Shown here piece by piece: positions 16,873 through 25,414 of a stretch of DNA of 64,000 nt. The DNA comes from Natrinema sp046097095 (GTDB lineage: Archaea; Halobacteriota; Halobacteria; Halobacteriales; Natrialbaceae): contig NZ_CP175698.1 of the NCBI RefSeq assembly GCF_046097095.1, positions 2,604,001 to 2,668,000 on the forward strand, given 5' to 3'. The notes beneath the pieces are model-generated. The model saw only the letters and a list, made by a program, of their open reading frames with translations. It was not told the DNA's origin and did no database searches. The translations under genes and the position numbers were made by a program. How positions within the stretch are numbered: position 1 is the stretch's first letter; each line of letters starts with the position of its first letter.

Positions 16873-17595
16873 TTAAACCGGGTCGGTCAGTCCCGGTTCG
16901 TCGACGGACGGATCGTTGACCGCCGTCGACACCGGAGCCGCCGTCATCTCGTCGGCCGGGTACGGCTCGAGCAATTCGCGCGGATCGTCGGCCGTCAGCC
17001 ACCGCTGCTCGTCGTCGGGTGCTACGATCACCGCCATTCGGTGGTGGAGGTCTGCAACGAGGTCGTTCGGCTCGGCCGTCACGATGGTGAACGTCTCGAG
17101 CGGGCCGTCCTCGGTTTCGTCCGCGGCCCCGCCGCCGAAGGCATCCAGCCCGGTCTGTGTCGTCGCCGGCTCCCAGCGCTCCCAGAGGCCGGCCAGCGCG
17201 AACACGCGGTCGTCCTCGAACGTGATTCGGTAGGGCTGTTTTCCGTCCTCGGTCTCGACCCACTCGTAGAACCCGTCCGCCGGAACCAAACATCGTCGCC
17301 GCTCGTAGGCCTCCCGAAAGCTCGGCTTCTCGGCGACGGACTCGGCCCGCGCGTTGATCAGTCCGCCCGTGTCGTCATCGGCCCACGACGGCACCAGTCC
17401 CCACTCGAGACGCTGGATCGTCTCCGGCTCGGCGTCCGTGATCACCGGTAGCTCCTGGCCGGGAGCGATGTTGTAGCGAGGGGTGAACCCTGGGTCGACG
17501 GTCGGATCGGAGTCGGACGCACCGTCTCGAAACCGGGCGTCGAACCGCGCCTCGAGGTCGTCTTGCTCGACGGTGAGCGTGTAGCGACCGCACAT
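16873..17595 (-). CDS. SOS response-associated peptidase (HMCES/YedK family)
   Basis: Protein of 240 residues that should shield abasic sites in single-stranded DNA by covalent crosslinking. After Met removal the catalytic Cys2 is exposed in MCGRYTLTVEQ. Further conserved elements are RYNIAPGQ, the NARAES segment, RRCLVPADGFYEW, and VHxR-like LHHRMAVI with the catalytic histidine. The length matches the family. It is probably co-oriented with, but separate from, proline dehydrogenase downstream on the minus strand. No LexA-type regulation is expected in archaea. Confidence 0.92.
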   Translation of the reverse strand: MCGRYTLTVEQDDLEARFDARFRDGASDSDPTVDPGFTPRYNIAPGQELPVITDAEPETIQRLEWGLVPSWADDDTGGLINARAESVAEKPSFREAYERRRCLVPADGFYEWVETEDGKQPYRITFEDDRVFALAGLWERWEPATTQTGLDAFGGGAADETEDGPLETFTIVTAEPNDLVADLHHRMAVIVAPDDEQRWLTADDPRELLEPYPADEMTAAPVSTAVNDPSVDEPGLTDPV

Positions 17596-17642
17596 GAGCT
17601 ATCGGACGGGCCGCGACACCAAATGTCCGTCGTTCACCCCAC

Positions 17643-18479
17643 TCAACCGGTCAGGACGGCCCGCAGTGCGAATCGGAGAGTGTCCGTTCGCTCGGTGAGC
17701 CGGCGATAGAAGTAGGACGTCCACCGCCGGCCGTAGGGGACGTACTGCCAGACCTCGTACTCGGCGGCCAGTGTCGCCTGTGCATCCTCGCGCACGCCCA
17801 TGAGCAACTGCAATTCGAAGTCGGTACCGTACCGCTCGTGGAGCGCCTTCGCGTGCTCGATTACGGCCGGATCATGGCTCCCGACCGCGATCCCGCCGTC
17901 GAAGTGTGCGAACGCGTACTCGAGCAGCGCCCGATACTCCTGATCGATCCGCGCCCCGTCCGTGTAGGCCACGTCGGCAGGCGGGGCGTAGGCCCCCTTG
18001 ACGAACCGGACCTTGCCGGGCACGTCGGCGAGTCGGCGCACGTCCGCTCGCGTCCGCCTGAGGTTCGCCTGCACGCAGACGCCGACGCCCCCTTCGTGCT
18101 CACGGGCGACGGTTTCGAACGCGTCAAGCGTCGCGTCGGTCGTCGTGTGATCTTCCATGTCGATCCAGACGAAGACCCCGCGGTCGGCCGCGACGTCGAC
18201 GATCGCGGCCAGTTCCTCGCGGAACACCTCCTCGCCGATGTCGAGTCCCAACTGGGTGGGTTTGACGGAGATGCAGGCCTCGAGCCTCGATCTTGCGATA
18301 TCGTCGACCAGCTGCCGATATTCGGCGGCGTCGGCCGCCACAGCGTCGCGGTCGTCGTAGTGTTCGCCAAGCAGGTTGAGGATCGCTTTCACGTCGCGGT
18401 CGTTCAACTGACGGACGTGCTCGAGCGCCGTCGCGGGAGACTCCCCCGCGACGAACCGGCTCGCGATCGGCGGGATCAT
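17643..18479 (-). CDS. Proline dehydrogenase
   Basis: FAD-dependent enzyme oxidising proline to pyrroline-5-carboxylate, the first step of proline catabolism; 278 residues, the single-domain form. The TIM barrel shows SVKPTQLGLD, FVWIDMEDHTTTD, VCVQANLRRT, VRFVKGAY and, near the end, QLLMGVR with YVPYGRRWTSYFYRRL (the substrate carboxylate Arg pair). The start at 18479 (MIPPIASRF) fits the family better than upstream in-frame codons. The partner pyrroline-5-carboxylate dehydrogenase is not in the window. Confidence 0.9.
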   Translation of the reverse strand: MIPPIASRFVAGESPATALEHVRQLNDRDVKAILNLLGEHYDDRDAVAADAAEYRQLVDDIARSRLEACISVKPTQLGLDIGEEVFREELAAIVDVAADRGVFVWIDMEDHTTTDATLDAFETVAREHEGGVGVCVQANLRRTRADVRRLADVPGKVRFVKGAYAPPADVAYTDGARIDQEYRALLEYAFAHFDGGIAVGSHDPAVIEHAKALHERYGTDFELQLLMGVREDAQATLAAEYEVWQYVPYGRRWTSYFYRRLTERTDTLRFALRAVLTG

Positions 18480-18569
18480 GGCAATCGGAAGGGACGCCAG
18501 CGATAAGGGCGTTCCTCCGATTCTCGGCGCGCGTCTCGATGCAAGTCGATCGGACTCGAACACTGGCGC

Positions 18570-18768
18570 TTATAGCTTGTCGGCGATCTCTTCGACGGCG
18601 ACCACGAGCCGATAAAATAAGGAGAACACATATACCGAGAGACCCACGGAAATAGCACCGAATAGCCATAGAAGCGTATTATTCGTGAGGATACAGTCCA
18701 AAACTGACGAACAGCACGAGTACGCCGACCGCGACGCGGGGTCTGCTCTGTCTGTTGGTGGAGGGCAC
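18570..18768 (-). pseudogene. Frameshifted small two-helix membrane protein
   Basis: From GTG 18768 one frame reads VPSTNRQSRPRVAVGVLVLF then VSFGLY and soon stops at 18679. A second frame continues smoothly as ILTNNTLLWLFGAISVGLS then VYVFSLFYRLVVAVEEIADK and ends at 18570. Joining them gives one plausible protein of about 65 residues with two helices. The break lies at CTGTATCC, consistent with loss of two bases (AT) from a TATAT tract. A sequencing error is an alternative. Function unknown. Confidence 0.5.
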
Positions 18769-19031
18769 TATACGCGAAACGTAGAGCCCTTCCAATGAAA
18801 TTATTTTCTATCAGACACAGAAGTGGCTGTTTCAGAAGGGTGTAATGCTGAATTCCTCCCGTTCTGAGGCGGGCCGCTCATATTGCTTTCCACACAAGTT
18901 TCCGCCCGTTCGATTCGTTCGCTTCTCGAGTCGAACACTTCACTCGCCGCTCATACCTGTTGACTACGGATGCCCGGTCCATCGGTATCCAAATCGAGTT
19001 CCGACACCACCGCCGGATTCGATAGATGTAT
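18769..19031. other. Intergenic region, no gene seen
   Basis: Between the small membrane pseudogene and the aminotransferase promoter I see no convincing coding frame. The sequence is more A+T-rich than the flanking genes and includes the aminotransferase upstream region. Confidence 0.5.
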
Positions 19032-19051
19032 ACAGTGTTCATGAATACTGT
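19032..19051. promoter_or_regulatory. Operator-like palindrome upstream of aminotransferase 1
   Basis: ACAGTGTTCATGAATACTGT is palindromic at 18 of 20 positions (one mismatched pair) around a TTCATGAA core. It lies about 40 bases upstream of the ATG at 19090, within the expected promoter. Other palindromes occur upstream of genes at 25415, 29562/29699 and 34063 in the same catabolic block. Confidence 0.5.
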
Positions 19052-19089
19052 AGACAATCTATTTACGATCGTTTCTCCTGCCCCTACGT

Positions 19090-20472
19090 ATGACGGCAGG
19101 TCCGCCGATCGACGATCTCCACTTCGAGGACGCACCGTCCGTCGACGACGTTCCCGGTCCGAACACCCGGGCGCTGCTCGAGAAGCAACGCGAAATCGAC
19201 AGTAACGCGGTCGCCTATCCCGACGATATCCCGATCGCCTTCGAGGAGGGACAGGGCGCGACGGTCCGCGACGCCGACGGGAACACCTACATCGATCTCT
19301 TCGCGGGGATCGGCGTGTTGAACGTCGGCCACGCGAACCCCTACGTGCTCGGGGCCGTTCACGAGCAGGCCGACAAACTCGTGCACACGGTCGACTTCCC
19401 GACGGAGGCCCGACTCGAGCTAATCGAGAAACTCGACGAGATCGCCCCCGACGGCCTGCAGGGCCAGAACAAGGTCGTCTTCGGCGGGCCGACCGGCAGC
19501 GACGCCATCGAGGCGTCGATCAAGCTCTCCAAGTACAACACCGGCGGTGACGGCCTCATCGCGTTCCGCGGGGCCTACCACGGCGCGACGACCGGCGCGA
19601 TGAGCGTCACGTCGAACAAGACGTTCAAGGGCCACTACACGCCGCTGCTCCCCGACGTCGTCCACGCACCCTATCCCGACCCGTTCCGACAGGACAAATC
19701 GCCCGCGGAGGCGGTCGATCACGCGCTCGAAGAGGTCCAGGCCATCGTCGAGGACCCCTACGGCGGCCTCGCCAACCCGGCCGGCATCATCGTTGAGCCG
19801 ATCCAGGGCGAGGGCGGAATCGTCACGCCGCCGGAGGGGTTCCTCCAGGGGCTGCGCGACATCGCTGACGACAACGACGTGACACTCGTCTTCGACGAGA
19901 TTCAGAGCGGCCTCGGCCGGTCGGGCCGGTGGTGGGCCAGTGACTGGGAGGGCGTCGCGCCCGACGTGATGACGTCCGCGAAGGCGCTCGGCGGCGTCGG
20001 CTTCCCGCTCTCTGCGACGATCTACCACGAGGACCTCGATACCTGGAGCGCGGGCGACCACGCCGGCACCTACCGCGGCCACGTCGTCGGCATGCGCGCC
20101 GGCACCCGCGCCATCGAGTACGTTCAGGACCACGACCTGCTGGCCCACGCCCGCGACCTCGGCGAGTACATTCAGGGTCGCCTTCGCGAGGCCGCCGCCG
20201 AGACCGACCGGCTCGCCGACATCCGCGGCAAGGGCCTGTTCATCGGCGCGGAGTTCGTCGACGAAGACGGAACTCCCGACGGTGACCTCGTCGACGCGAT
20301 CCAACAGCTCTGTTTCGAGCGCGGCGTCCTCGTCTGGACGGCCGGCCGCCACGGCAACGTGCTCCGGTTCCTCCCGCCGCTCGTGCTCACCCACGAACTG
20401 GCCGAGACCGCCCTCGACATCGTCGTCGAGGCGATCGGGGACGTGACCGCCGAAGCGGCTCAGACGGCCTGA
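19090..20472 (+). CDS. Class III PLP aminotransferase (diaminobutyrate/GABA/acetylornithine group)
   Basis: Omega-aminotransferase of 460 residues. The N-terminal ~55 residues precede the fold start GNTYIDLFAGIGVLNVGH. The cofactor regions are GPTGSDAIEASIKLSK, the aromatic FRGAYHGATTGAMS, VIVEPIQGEGG-like IIVEPIQGEGGIV, VFDEIQSGLGRSG and the PLP lysine in TSAKALGG (about residue 298). The GPTGSDAIEA segment recalls diaminobutyrate transaminases (EctB/Dat/DoeD), which have GPTG(T/A)xAVEA there. It is followed 38 bases later by a RidA gene. In an ectoine-type pathway it could remove the terminal amino group of diaminobutyrate; the substrate is not proven. Confidence 0.85.
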   Translation: MTAGPPIDDLHFEDAPSVDDVPGPNTRALLEKQREIDSNAVAYPDDIPIAFEEGQGATVRDADGNTYIDLFAGIGVLNVGHANPYVLGAVHEQADKLVHTVDFPTEARLELIEKLDEIAPDGLQGQNKVVFGGPTGSDAIEASIKLSKYNTGGDGLIAFRGAYHGATTGAMSVTSNKTFKGHYTPLLPDVVHAPYPDPFRQDKSPAEAVDHALEEVQAIVEDPYGGLANPAGIIVEPIQGEGGIVTPPEGFLQGLRDIADDNDVTLVFDEIQSGLGRSGRWWASDWEGVAPDVMTSAKALGGVGFPLSATIYHEDLDTWSAGDHAGTYRGHVVGMRAGTRAIEYVQDHDLLAHARDLGEYIQGRLREAAAETDRLADIRGKGLFIGAEFVDEDGTPDGDLVDAIQQLCFERGVLVWTAGRHGNVLRFLPPLVLTHELAETALDIVVEAIGDVTAEAAQTA

Positions 20473-20510
20473 CTCGAGCGACCGAAGATCCCACGTCCGA
20501 CACCCACTCC

Positions 20511-20900
20511 ATGACCGATACCGACCCCATCGAAACCGACGGCGCACCGCGCACCGACAACCCCTACTCGCAGGGCGTCCGCGCCGGCGACACGCTGTAC
20601 GTCTCCGGCTACGGCCCCGTCGATCCGGCCACCGGCGAGGCCATCGACGGCGATATCGAAGCCCAGACCGGTCGCGTGCTCGAGAACATCGCCGCCGTCG
20701 TTGACGAAGCCGGCGGCGACGGCCTCGCGGACGTCGTCAAGGTCACCGTCTACCTGACCGACCTCGAGGACTACGAGCGGATCAACGAAGCCTACGGCTC
20801 CCGGTTCGGCGAGGTGCCGCCGGCGCGGGTCTGCGTCGAAGTCTCCCGGCTGCCCGAGGACGTCCGCGTGGAAATGGACGCGATCGCGTCCCTCGAGTAA
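20511..20900 (+). CDS. RidA family protein (second paralogue)
   Basis: Protein of 129 residues in the enamine/imine deaminase family. Conserved elements are NPYSQGVRAGDTLYVSGYGPVD, GRVLENIAAVV, VKVTVYLTDLEDYERINEAY and PARVCVEVSRLPEDV with the catalytic-site arginine. It lies 38 bases after the class III aminotransferase and points the same way, which suggests one transcript. In this position it may detoxify imine or enamine intermediates formed by the aminotransferase or the PLP dehydratase nearby. It is clearly divergent from the copy at 3660-4040. Confidence 0.88.
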   Translation: MTDTDPIETDGAPRTDNPYSQGVRAGDTLYVSGYGPVDPATGEAIDGDIEAQTGRVLENIAAVVDEAGGDGLADVVKVTVYLTDLEDYERINEAYGSRFGEVPPARVCVEVSRLPEDVRVEMDAIASLE

Positions 20901-21106
20901 CCGATTTTCGGCCGAGGCGCGACGACGAGGTGGCCGGTCTTCGGTACGCTCGTCTCCGCCCGAGAGCCGACCGGACCGTCGCTGCCGGCCGCCATCCAAT
21001 TCCGGCCGAACCTCCTCTGATCAGTGACACACTACACTAGTGATGGATAGCAAGTATACGATTATCGACTACGATTAAGTATCCTCCACGTGTAGAACTC
21101 ACACGG

Positions 21107-22387
21107 ATGTCAAACGAGGTGCGACACAGACTCAGCGATCTCCGGCGCGCGTTTCACCGCCGTCCCGAACCCGGCTGGCGGGAGTTTCAGACGACGGCCC
21201 GCGTCGTCGAGGAACTCGAGCGGATCGGCGTCGACGAGATCGCCGTCGGCCGCGAGGCGCTGGCGACCGACGAGCGCATGGCTGTCCCGCCCGACGCGGA
21301 CCTCGAGCCGTGGCGCGAGCGGGCTCGCGAGGCCGGCGTCCGCGCCGACATCCTCGAACGGACCGCCGACGGACACACGGGCGTGATTGCAGTCCTCGAA
21401 CAGGGCGAGGGTCCCTGCCTCGGCCTGCGCGTCGACCTCGACGCGATCTCAATGCGCGAGTCGACCGAGGCCGATCACCGGCCGGCCGCCGAGGGCTTTC
21501 GCTCCGAACACGACGGCTACATGCACGCCTGCGGGCACGACGCCCACCTCGCGATGGCGCTTGGCACGCTCGAGACGGTCAAGCAAAGCGACTTTGCCGG
21601 GACGCTGAAGGTGTTCTTTCAACCCGCCGAGGAGATCTCCGGCGGCGGGAAAGCGATGGCCGAGAGCGGCTACCTCGACGACGTGGATTACCTGCTCGCG
21701 CTTCACATCGGGCTGGATCACCCGACTGGCGAGGTCGTCGCGGGGATCGAGAAACCGCTAGCGATGGCACACCTCACCGCGACATTCGAGGGGGCAAGCG
21801 CCCACGCGGGGAAGGCACCCAACGAGGGAGCCAACGCGATGCAAGCGGCGGCCACCGCGATTCAGAACGCCTACGCGATCCCGCGCCACAGCGACGGGAT
21901 GACCCGGGTCAACGTCGGCTGTATCGAGGGCGGCACCGCGAGCAACGTCATCGCCGAGGAAGTCACGATCGAGGCCGAGGTCCGCGGCGAGACCACCGCG
22001 CTGATGGAGTACATGCGCACCGAACTCGAGCGGGTGTGCTATGCCGCCGCGGAAATGCACGACTGCGACGTGACGCCGCGGGTGATCAGCGAGTCGCCCC
22101 GCGTCGACAGCCATCCCGCGTTACGGGACCTCGTCGGCAACGTCGCGTGGGAACTCGAGGACGTCGATCGCGTGATTCAAAGCGAGGCGTTCGGCGTGAG
22201 CGAAGACGTCACCTACCTCATGCAGCGGGTACAGGAAAACGGCGGCCTCGCCTCCTACGTTCTCATCGGAACCGACCATCCGACGAGTCACCACACGCCC
22301 ACGTTCGACGTCGACGAGGAGAGCCTCGGGATCGGCGTGGCGCTGCTGTCCGAGACAGCCGTCGAACTCTCGCGCCGGCGGCCGTAG
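21107..22387 (+). CDS. AbgA-type M20 family amidohydrolase, copy 1
   Basis: Metal-dependent amidohydrolase of 426 residues (M20D group). It has the N-terminal FHRRPEPGWREFQT, then the ~60-residue segment with MAVPPDADLEPWRERA that marks p-aminobenzoyl-glutamate hydrolase subunit A-like enzymes. Metal-site motifs are HACGHDAHLAMAL, FQPAEEISGGGKAM and HIGLDHPTGEV, and the C-terminal ligand is in TSHHTPTFDVDE. The lid/dimerisation domain spans about residues 215-330. A close paralogue lies at 28255-29562. The family cleaves N-acyl or peptide-like amides, so it could deacetylate an N-acetyl-diamine released by the M24 enzyme nearby; this is inference. Confidence 0.88.
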   Translation: MSNEVRHRLSDLRRAFHRRPEPGWREFQTTARVVEELERIGVDEIAVGREALATDERMAVPPDADLEPWRERAREAGVRADILERTADGHTGVIAVLEQGEGPCLGLRVDLDAISMRESTEADHRPAAEGFRSEHDGYMHACGHDAHLAMALGTLETVKQSDFAGTLKVFFQPAEEISGGGKAMAESGYLDDVDYLLALHIGLDHPTGEVVAGIEKPLAMAHLTATFEGASAHAGKAPNEGANAMQAAATAIQNAYAIPRHSDGMTRVNVGCIEGGTASNVIAEEVTIEAEVRGETTALMEYMRTELERVCYAAAEMHDCDVTPRVISESPRVDSHPALRDLVGNVAWELEDVDRVIQSEAFGVSEDVTYLMQRVQENGGLASYVLIGTDHPTSHHTPTFDVDEESLGIGVALLSETAVELSRRRP

Positions 22388-22474
22388 ACTCGGTACGCGT
22401 CCGTCGAACTGTTCGCGCGAAATCACGTTCGCCGGATCAGAAACGTTAATTCGAACGCTGTTCGTGTACTCTGT

Positions 22475-23122
22475 ATGAGTCAGGACGACGTGCCGGAGTC
22501 GCTCCAGACGGCGGCGGACGCTGATCGCCCGCGCGGGATTCTTACGCCCTCCGACCGCGATTTCCTGCTCGGCCGGAAGACCGACTACACCGACCACTCG
22601 AAAAAACAGAAGCGAAATCGGATCCGGCGTCGGGTCCGCAACGCGATCCTCGATTTCAGCATCCTCTTTGAGTACATGGAGGAACGCGACCGCGAGACGG
22701 TCTTCGATCCGGACGCCGAGGACCGCGACGCCTACACGCAGGGAATCACCGACATGCTCGCCTTCCTGCATCTCGGAACGATGGGCTATCACACCCCGTT
22801 CAAAGACATGCTTTCGGAGGGCGTCGGCAAGGCCGAACAGCGCCTGGCCGGCTCGAACTACCGGATGGTCAACGTCGAGTTTAACGTCGAACCGGTCGGC
22901 CAGATCGACGTCGACGAGGTCGTCGAGAAACTCGAGAACGGGGAGTTTGCCCAGCTCACCGACGAGGAACTCCGTGCGTTCGTCCGTCTGCTGACGATGT
23001 CCGACGGCTTCTCGCCGGAAGAGGCCCGCGAAGAGATCAAAGACCGCGTCGACGAGTTCTCCGAGCGCGTGACCGAAAGTGCCGACGACCGGGAGCGCAC
23101 GCTCGAGGAACTGACGAACTGA
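22475..23122 (+). CDS. Conserved-looking haloarchaeal protein of unknown function
   Basis: Soluble, highly acidic protein of 215 residues. It contains LTPSDRDFLLGRKTDYTDHS followed by a strongly basic helix (KKQKRNRIRRRVRNAI), an LDFSILFEYMEERDRE segment, a compact middle with FLHLGTMGYHTPFKDML and a charged C-terminal region (DGFSPEEAREEIKDRVDEF). No signal peptide or membrane helix is visible. The basic patch might contact nucleic acid, but no known DNA-binding fold is recognised. It lies between the amidohydrolase and the BCCT transporter, with T-rich sequence after it that could terminate transcription. Confidence 0.8.
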   Translation: MSQDDVPESLQTAADADRPRGILTPSDRDFLLGRKTDYTDHSKKQKRNRIRRRVRNAILDFSILFEYMEERDRETVFDPDAEDRDAYTQGITDMLAFLHLGTMGYHTPFKDMLSEGVGKAEQRLAGSNYRMVNVEFNVEPVGQIDVDEVVEKLENGEFAQLTDEELRAFVRLLTMSDGFSPEEAREEIKDRVDEFSERVTESADDRERTLEELTN

Positions 23123-23150
23123 CGACCGCGCAGTCGCCGCCGACCTGCCC

Positions 23151-23163
23151 GTTTTCGTTTTCG
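23151..23163 (+). terminator. T-rich terminator-like tract
   Basis: Two T4 runs (CGTTTTCGTTTTCG) begin about 30 bases after the stop of the preceding gene. Oligo-T tracts of this kind terminate haloarchaeal transcription; no strong hairpin accompanies it. Confidence 0.35.
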
Positions 23164-23454
23164 ACTCCGCCGATGCTCGAGTTCGGATGCCGACGTCTTA
23201 TCGCCCGAACTGTCCGCCCGCTCGTCGGCAGACGGCGATCTCGGACGTTAGCAGCGACACACCGGTTTGTGACTCTGCGTGCGGCTCATGTCGCTTTACG
23301 ATACGCGCCTCGCTCCAGAGAGTCGTGGCCAGTGAACCATACGGTTACGGAACGCGTTCTTGGGACAACTTCGATGGACGAACATGGGCATTTATGCACC
23401 CTTGGAACAAATACGTAAATTATTCCCCCCACCTCGTCGCGTTCGGCCGAACGT

Positions 23455-23505
23455 ACAATAAACACAATCTGTCGACAAAATGGGCACCTGAGAAACGTTT
23501 ATTGT
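23455..23505. promoter_or_regulatory. Inverted repeat upstream of the BCCT transporter gene
   Basis: ACAATAAAC (23455-23463) and GTTTATTGT (23497-23505) are perfect 9-base inverted repeats separated by 33 bases, about 100-150 bases upstream of the transporter start, in an A+T-rich stretch that probably contains the promoter. The remainder of 23123-23607 shows no gene. Confidence 0.45.
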
Positions 23506-23607
23506 GTATAGCGTTGATTGAGATGGTATGCCATCGCACAGCATGGTGAACGGTAGGTGGAGATTCGGGCAACCATCGATCCGGAACTCGGTTTGGGGGG
23601 TGAGACG

Positions 23608-25269
23608 ATGAGCGATGCCGAGAAGGGGATGGTCGACGAGTTCGTCGCAGAGATCGACACGACGGTCTTCCTGTTTGGCGCGCTATTGACCGTCGGGGTG
23701 ATCGCGGCGTTTTTCATCAGCCCGAGTACGGTCGAGAGCGGGATCTCGTCGCTAAACGATTCGCTGCTTGGCGCGTTCAACTGGGCACTGCTGCTGATCG
23801 TGTTTCTGATCGTCGTCTTCCTGTTGTTCCTGATCATCGGTCCATGGGGTTCAATCAAGCTGGGCGACGAGTCCCCGGAGTACAGCTTTCTGTCGTTCTT
23901 CGCGATGCTGTACTCGGCCGGATTCGCGGCCGGCGTCGTGTTCTGGGGCCCGACCGAGGCGCTGTTTTACTACGCGAACCCCTCGCCGCTGTTCGAGGGG
24001 GTCTCGGGCGGCACCTCGGAAGCGATGACGATCGCGATCCAGCAGACGCTGTTCCACTGGGCGCTGCCCCAGCTGGCGGTGTTTACGATCATGGGGATCG
24101 CGATCGGCTACTTCGCATACAACTATGACAACGTCCCGCTGCGAGTGTCCTCGGCGCTGACGCCGATCATCGGCGCGGACAACCTGGATGGGCCGGTCGC
24201 GAAAATCGTTGACATCCTCGCTGTCTTCGCGACGATCGGCGGCGTGGCCACCTCGCTTGGCTTCATCGGTAGCCAGTTCGTCACCGGGCTGAACTACCAG
24301 TGGGGGATCAGCATGGGGAACGTCGGTATCCTCCTCGTGGTGACGTTCATGACGCTGCTGTTTACGACCTCGATGGTGCTGGGGGTCAACAGGGGGATCC
24401 GTCGGCTGTCGAACTTCAACATGATCCTCTTTGTCATCCTCATGGTCGCGACGTTTATCGTCGGCCCGACGATGTTCCTGCTGCTCGTGGGGACGCAGGC
24501 CCTCGGCGGGATGTTCTCCGATTTCATATCGATGAGCCTCTTTACCGGGGCCGGCGCCTTCGGTGCGGGCAATGCCGAAGCCACGAACTGGATGAACACC
24601 TGGACCGTCTTCTACTGGGCGTGGGCGCTCTCGTGGTCTCCCTTCGCGGGCCTGTTCATCGCTCGCATCGCCAAGGGCCGCACCGTCCGCGAAGTCGCGT
24701 TCACCGGGATCGTCGCGACCTCGGCGGCTACCATCCCGTGGTTTACGTTCGTCGGCGGCACCTCCGTCTGGGCCCACCACAACGGCGTCGCCGATTTCGG
24801 CGCGGTGATCGCCGGCGAGGCCGGCGCGGAGGTCTCCGGCTTCATCCTCTTCGAGGCGTTCCCCATGGGATCTATCTTCATGCTGGCCTTCATGATCCTC
24901 GTGACGACGTTCTTCGTCACGTCCGCGGACTCCTCGACGCTGGCCGTCTCGATGATGACCACCGGCGGCAAGGCGCGCCCCTCGAGCATCAACCGAATCT
25001 TCTGGGGCGTCGTCCTCGGCATGACCGCGGCCATCCTGATGATCCTCGGCGGGACCGGTAGCGCGAACACGCTCCAGCAGGCGGCGATCATCACCGGCAC
25101 GCCCTTCGCCTTCGTCTGCTTCCTCGCGATGCTCTCGCTAATCAGGGACTTCGGCTCGAGCTACGGCCGCGTGCTCTTGCAAGACGAGACCGTCCTCGTC
25201 GGCTCGAGTCGGACGACCGAAACCGAGTCGCCCGGTCGCGGCGGTCCTGTCGAATCGGACGACGACTGA
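23608..25269 (+). CDS. BCCT family betaine/carnitine/choline-type transporter
   Basis: Secondary transporter for quaternary ammonium or other compatible solutes; 553 residues with 12 predicted membrane helices. The start is ATG 23608, preceded by a GGGGGGTGAG ribosome-binding-like stretch, in preference to an in-frame GTG at 23557. The family signature around helix 8, WALSWSPFAGLFIARIAKGR then TVREV, is intact, as are GVVFWGPTEALFYY and the TSADSSTLAVSMM region. The C-terminal tail is acidic. Placement among aminotransferase, amidohydrolase and ectoine-hydrolase-like genes suggests uptake of a compatible solute for catabolism as well as osmoprotection. Some BCCT members carry ectoine. Confidence 0.92.
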   Translation: MSDAEKGMVDEFVAEIDTTVFLFGALLTVGVIAAFFISPSTVESGISSLNDSLLGAFNWALLLIVFLIVVFLLFLIIGPWGSIKLGDESPEYSFLSFFAMLYSAGFAAGVVFWGPTEALFYYANPSPLFEGVSGGTSEAMTIAIQQTLFHWALPQLAVFTIMGIAIGYFAYNYDNVPLRVSSALTPIIGADNLDGPVAKIVDILAVFATIGGVATSLGFIGSQFVTGLNYQWGISMGNVGILLVVTFMTLLFTTSMVLGVNRGIRRLSNFNMILFVILMVATFIVGPTMFLLLVGTQALGGMFSDFISMSLFTGAGAFGAGNAEATNWMNTWTVFYWAWALSWSPFAGLFIARIAKGRTVREVAFTGIVATSAATIPWFTFVGGTSVWAHHNGVADFGAVIAGEAGAEVSGFILFEAFPMGSIFMLAFMILVTTFFVTSADSSTLAVSMMTTGGKARPSSINRIFWGVVLGMTAAILMILGGTGSANTLQQAAIITGTPFAFVCFLAMLSLIRDFGSSYGRVLLQDETVLVGSSRTTETESPGRGGPVESDDD

Positions 25270-25389
25270 CCTGCCCGCGGCCTCTCTTTCTTTCTCGCTT
25301 CCCGACGCGCGGCGCGGTCGTCACGCGTTCGTTTTTCGCGTGGACGTCGCATCCCCCTCACACTTCCGCCAATCCATAACAAGTTTTAA

Positions 25390-25402
25390 TGTACATAGTA
25401 CA
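25390..25402. promoter_or_regulatory. Operator-like palindrome upstream of aminotransferase 2
   Basis: TGTAC-ATA-GTACA is a perfect 5-3-5 inverted repeat ending 12 bases before ATG 25415, downstream of a TTTTAA TATA-like box at 25384-25389. The adjoining GTACACATAATCTG resembles, on the opposite strand, the sequence GTACACACGATCTG before the gene at 34063. Confidence 0.5.
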
Positions 25403-25414
25403 CATAATCTGTGT

